This document shows positions 5,191 through 6,088 of a stretch of 6,088 bases of DNA, piece by piece. The stretch spans positions 1-6,088 of the forward strand of contig RFOC01000126.1 in assembly GCA_009926815.1 (NCBI GenBank). Reading direction: 5' to 3'. The notes beneath the pieces were generated by a model. The model was not told where the DNA came from, made no database searches, and saw only the letters and a program-made list of their open reading frames with translations. Position 1 is the stretch's first letter. Each line of letters opens with the position of its first letter. The stretch comes from Planctomycetota bacterium. Lineage in GTDB: Bacteria > Planctomycetota > Phycisphaerae > Phycisphaerales > SM1A02. The translations under genes and the position numbers were made by a program.

Positions 5191-6088
5191 ATGGTGCGCT
5201 TCTTCATCCATCGCCCCATCTTCGCCAGCGTGATCGCCATCATCACGGCGCTCGCCGGCGCGATCGCCATGGTGGTGCTGCCCATCTCGCAGTTCCCGAA
5301 CGTGGTTCCGCCCACGGTGCAGGTGAACAGCACCTACAACGGGGCCGATGCGCTCACGGTGGCCAGCTCGGTCACCATGCCGCTGGAGAACCAGATCAAC
5401 GGCGTCGAGGGCATGCTGTACATGTCCTCCAACAGCACCAACAACGGCTCGTCGGTCATCACCGTGACGTTCGAGGTGGGCTACGACCTGAACATCGGCG
5501 CCGTCGACGTGCTGAACCGGGTGCAGTCGGCCATTCCGCAGCTGCCCAAGCAGGTGCAGGACCTGGGCGTCACCATCAACAAGCAGTCGACCAACCTGAC
5601 CGTCGTGGTCTCGCTGGTCTCCACCGACGGCACCTACGACAGCACCTTCCTGTCCAACTACGCCAACGCCATCGTGCAGCCCGTGCTCTCGCGCGTGGAT
5701 GGCGTGGGCAGCATCACCGTCTTCGGCCTGCTGCAGTACAGCATGCGGGTCTGGCTGGATCCCGAGCGGCTCACCGCCATGAACCTGTCCCCGCAGGACG
5801 TGGCGTCCGCGGTCTACGACCAGAACCAGCAGGCCGCCATCGGCAGCATCGGCGCGGCGCCCACGGTGAACTCGCCCAGCTTCAACCTGACGCTGGTCAC
5901 GAAGGGCCGCCTGCTGACGAAGCAGGATTTCGAGGACATCATCGTCCGCACGGGCGACAACGGCGCCCAGGTCCGCGTGCGCGACGTCGGCCGGGTGGAG
6001 CTGGGGGCCTACCAGTACAGCAGCACCTCCAGCCTGAACGGGGGCAGCACCGGCACCATCGGCATCTACCAGCTGCCCACGGCCAACG
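5191..6088 (+). CDS. RND efflux pump, inner-membrane transporter subunit (HAE-1/AcrB family), N-terminal part
   Basis: The frame is open from ATG 5191 to the right edge, giving 299 residues of a family that usually has about 1,030-1,050. AcrB-type proteins are trimeric proton/drug antiporters that capture substrates in the inner membrane and periplasm and feed them through the channel. Hallmarks: FFIHRPIFASVIAIITALAG (the cytoplasmic N-helix and first membrane segment, about 10-30), then LPISQFPNVVPP, the NGVEGMLYMSSNS block near 70-82 of the first porter subdomain, SRVDGVGSITVFG and MRVWLDPERL (about 168-194) of the second, and the VRVRDVGRVELGA segment (about 258-273). The proton-relay aspartates of the fourth membrane helix lie beyond the window, so activity cannot be judged. 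No Shine-Dalgarno precedes ATG; GTG at 5194 is an alternative start differing by one residue. Gene order and spacing tie it to the two upstream components. Closest type is the multidrug (HAE-1) branch rather than heavy-metal CzcA, judged from these motifs; substrate is unknown. Confidence 0.95.
   Translation, partial: MVRFFIHRPIFASVIAIITALAGAIAMVVLPISQFPNVVPPTVQVNSTYNGADALTVASSVTMPLENQINGVEGMLYMSSNSTNNGSSVITVTFEVGYDLNIGAVDVLNRVQSAIPQLPKQVQDLGVTINKQSTNLTVVVSLVSTDGTYDSTFLSNYANAIVQPVLSRVDGVGSITVFGLLQYSMRVWLDPERLTAMNLSPQDVASAVYDQNQQAAIGSIGAAPTVNSPSFNLTLVTKGRLLTKQDFEDIIVRTGDNGAQVRVRDVGRVELGAYQYSSTSSLNGGSTGTIGIYQLPTAN

Noticed and set aside
3892..5211. Minus-strand open frame of 439 codons opposite the adaptor gene
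   Set aside because: Low-complexity His/Arg/Gly-rich translation, no domain, and fully antisense to a well-supported gene.
1..6088. Mobile elements, CRISPR arrays, tRNA or rRNA genes
   Set aside because: No transposase or integrase motifs, no direct-repeat arrays and no structured RNA gene seen; coding density and base composition are even throughout.

Overview
The window is GC-rich (about two-thirds G+C by eye) and almost entirely coding. It looks like a chromosomal segment from a Gram-negative bacterium. The evidence is a molybdenum hydroxylase gene with its maturation factor, a PqiA-family inner-membrane protein, and a complete outer membrane factor, periplasmic adaptor and RND pump set with two lipoprotein signal peptides. 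The phylum cannot be fixed from sequence alone. Most start codons lack a clear Shine-Dalgarno sequence, which is a weak hint towards lineages that use it little, such as Planctomycetota, but this is only a guess.

Layout. (1) Positions 1-612, plus strand: the C-terminal quarter of a xanthine dehydrogenase molybdopterin-binding subunit (XdhB), cut by the left edge. (2) 609-1421, plus: xdhC, the factor that prepares and inserts the molybdenum cofactor, overlapping xdhB by 4 bases. (3) 1422-2462, minus: a two-domain PqiA-like membrane protein whose stop codon abuts the xdhC stop codon with no base between them. (4) 2463-2500: the only intergenic stretch longer than 21 bases, a 38-base divergent promoter region with an AT-rich patch and an 8-bp inverted repeat that runs into the first gene of the pump operon. 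(5) 2501-4039, plus: a NodT/OprM-type outer membrane factor lipoprotein. (6) 4036-5169, plus: an AcrA/MexA-type adaptor lipoprotein. (7) 5191-6088, plus: the N-terminal ~299 residues of an AcrB/MexB-type RND pump, cut by the right edge.

Function. The left half is the end of a purine (or related N-heterocycle) hydroxylation operon. The right half encodes a tripartite efflux pump spanning both membranes, probably for drugs or other amphiphiles. The pqiA-like gene diverges from the pump operon and may share its control region. Both concern the envelope, but no functional link is shown. No RNA genes, mobile elements, CRISPR arrays or transcriptional regulator genes are visible. The families are all known and I see no undescribed system. 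The most useful leads are the dyad over the divergent promoter and start codon, and the PqiA-like protein that lacks zinc ribbons and has no adjacent pqiB.
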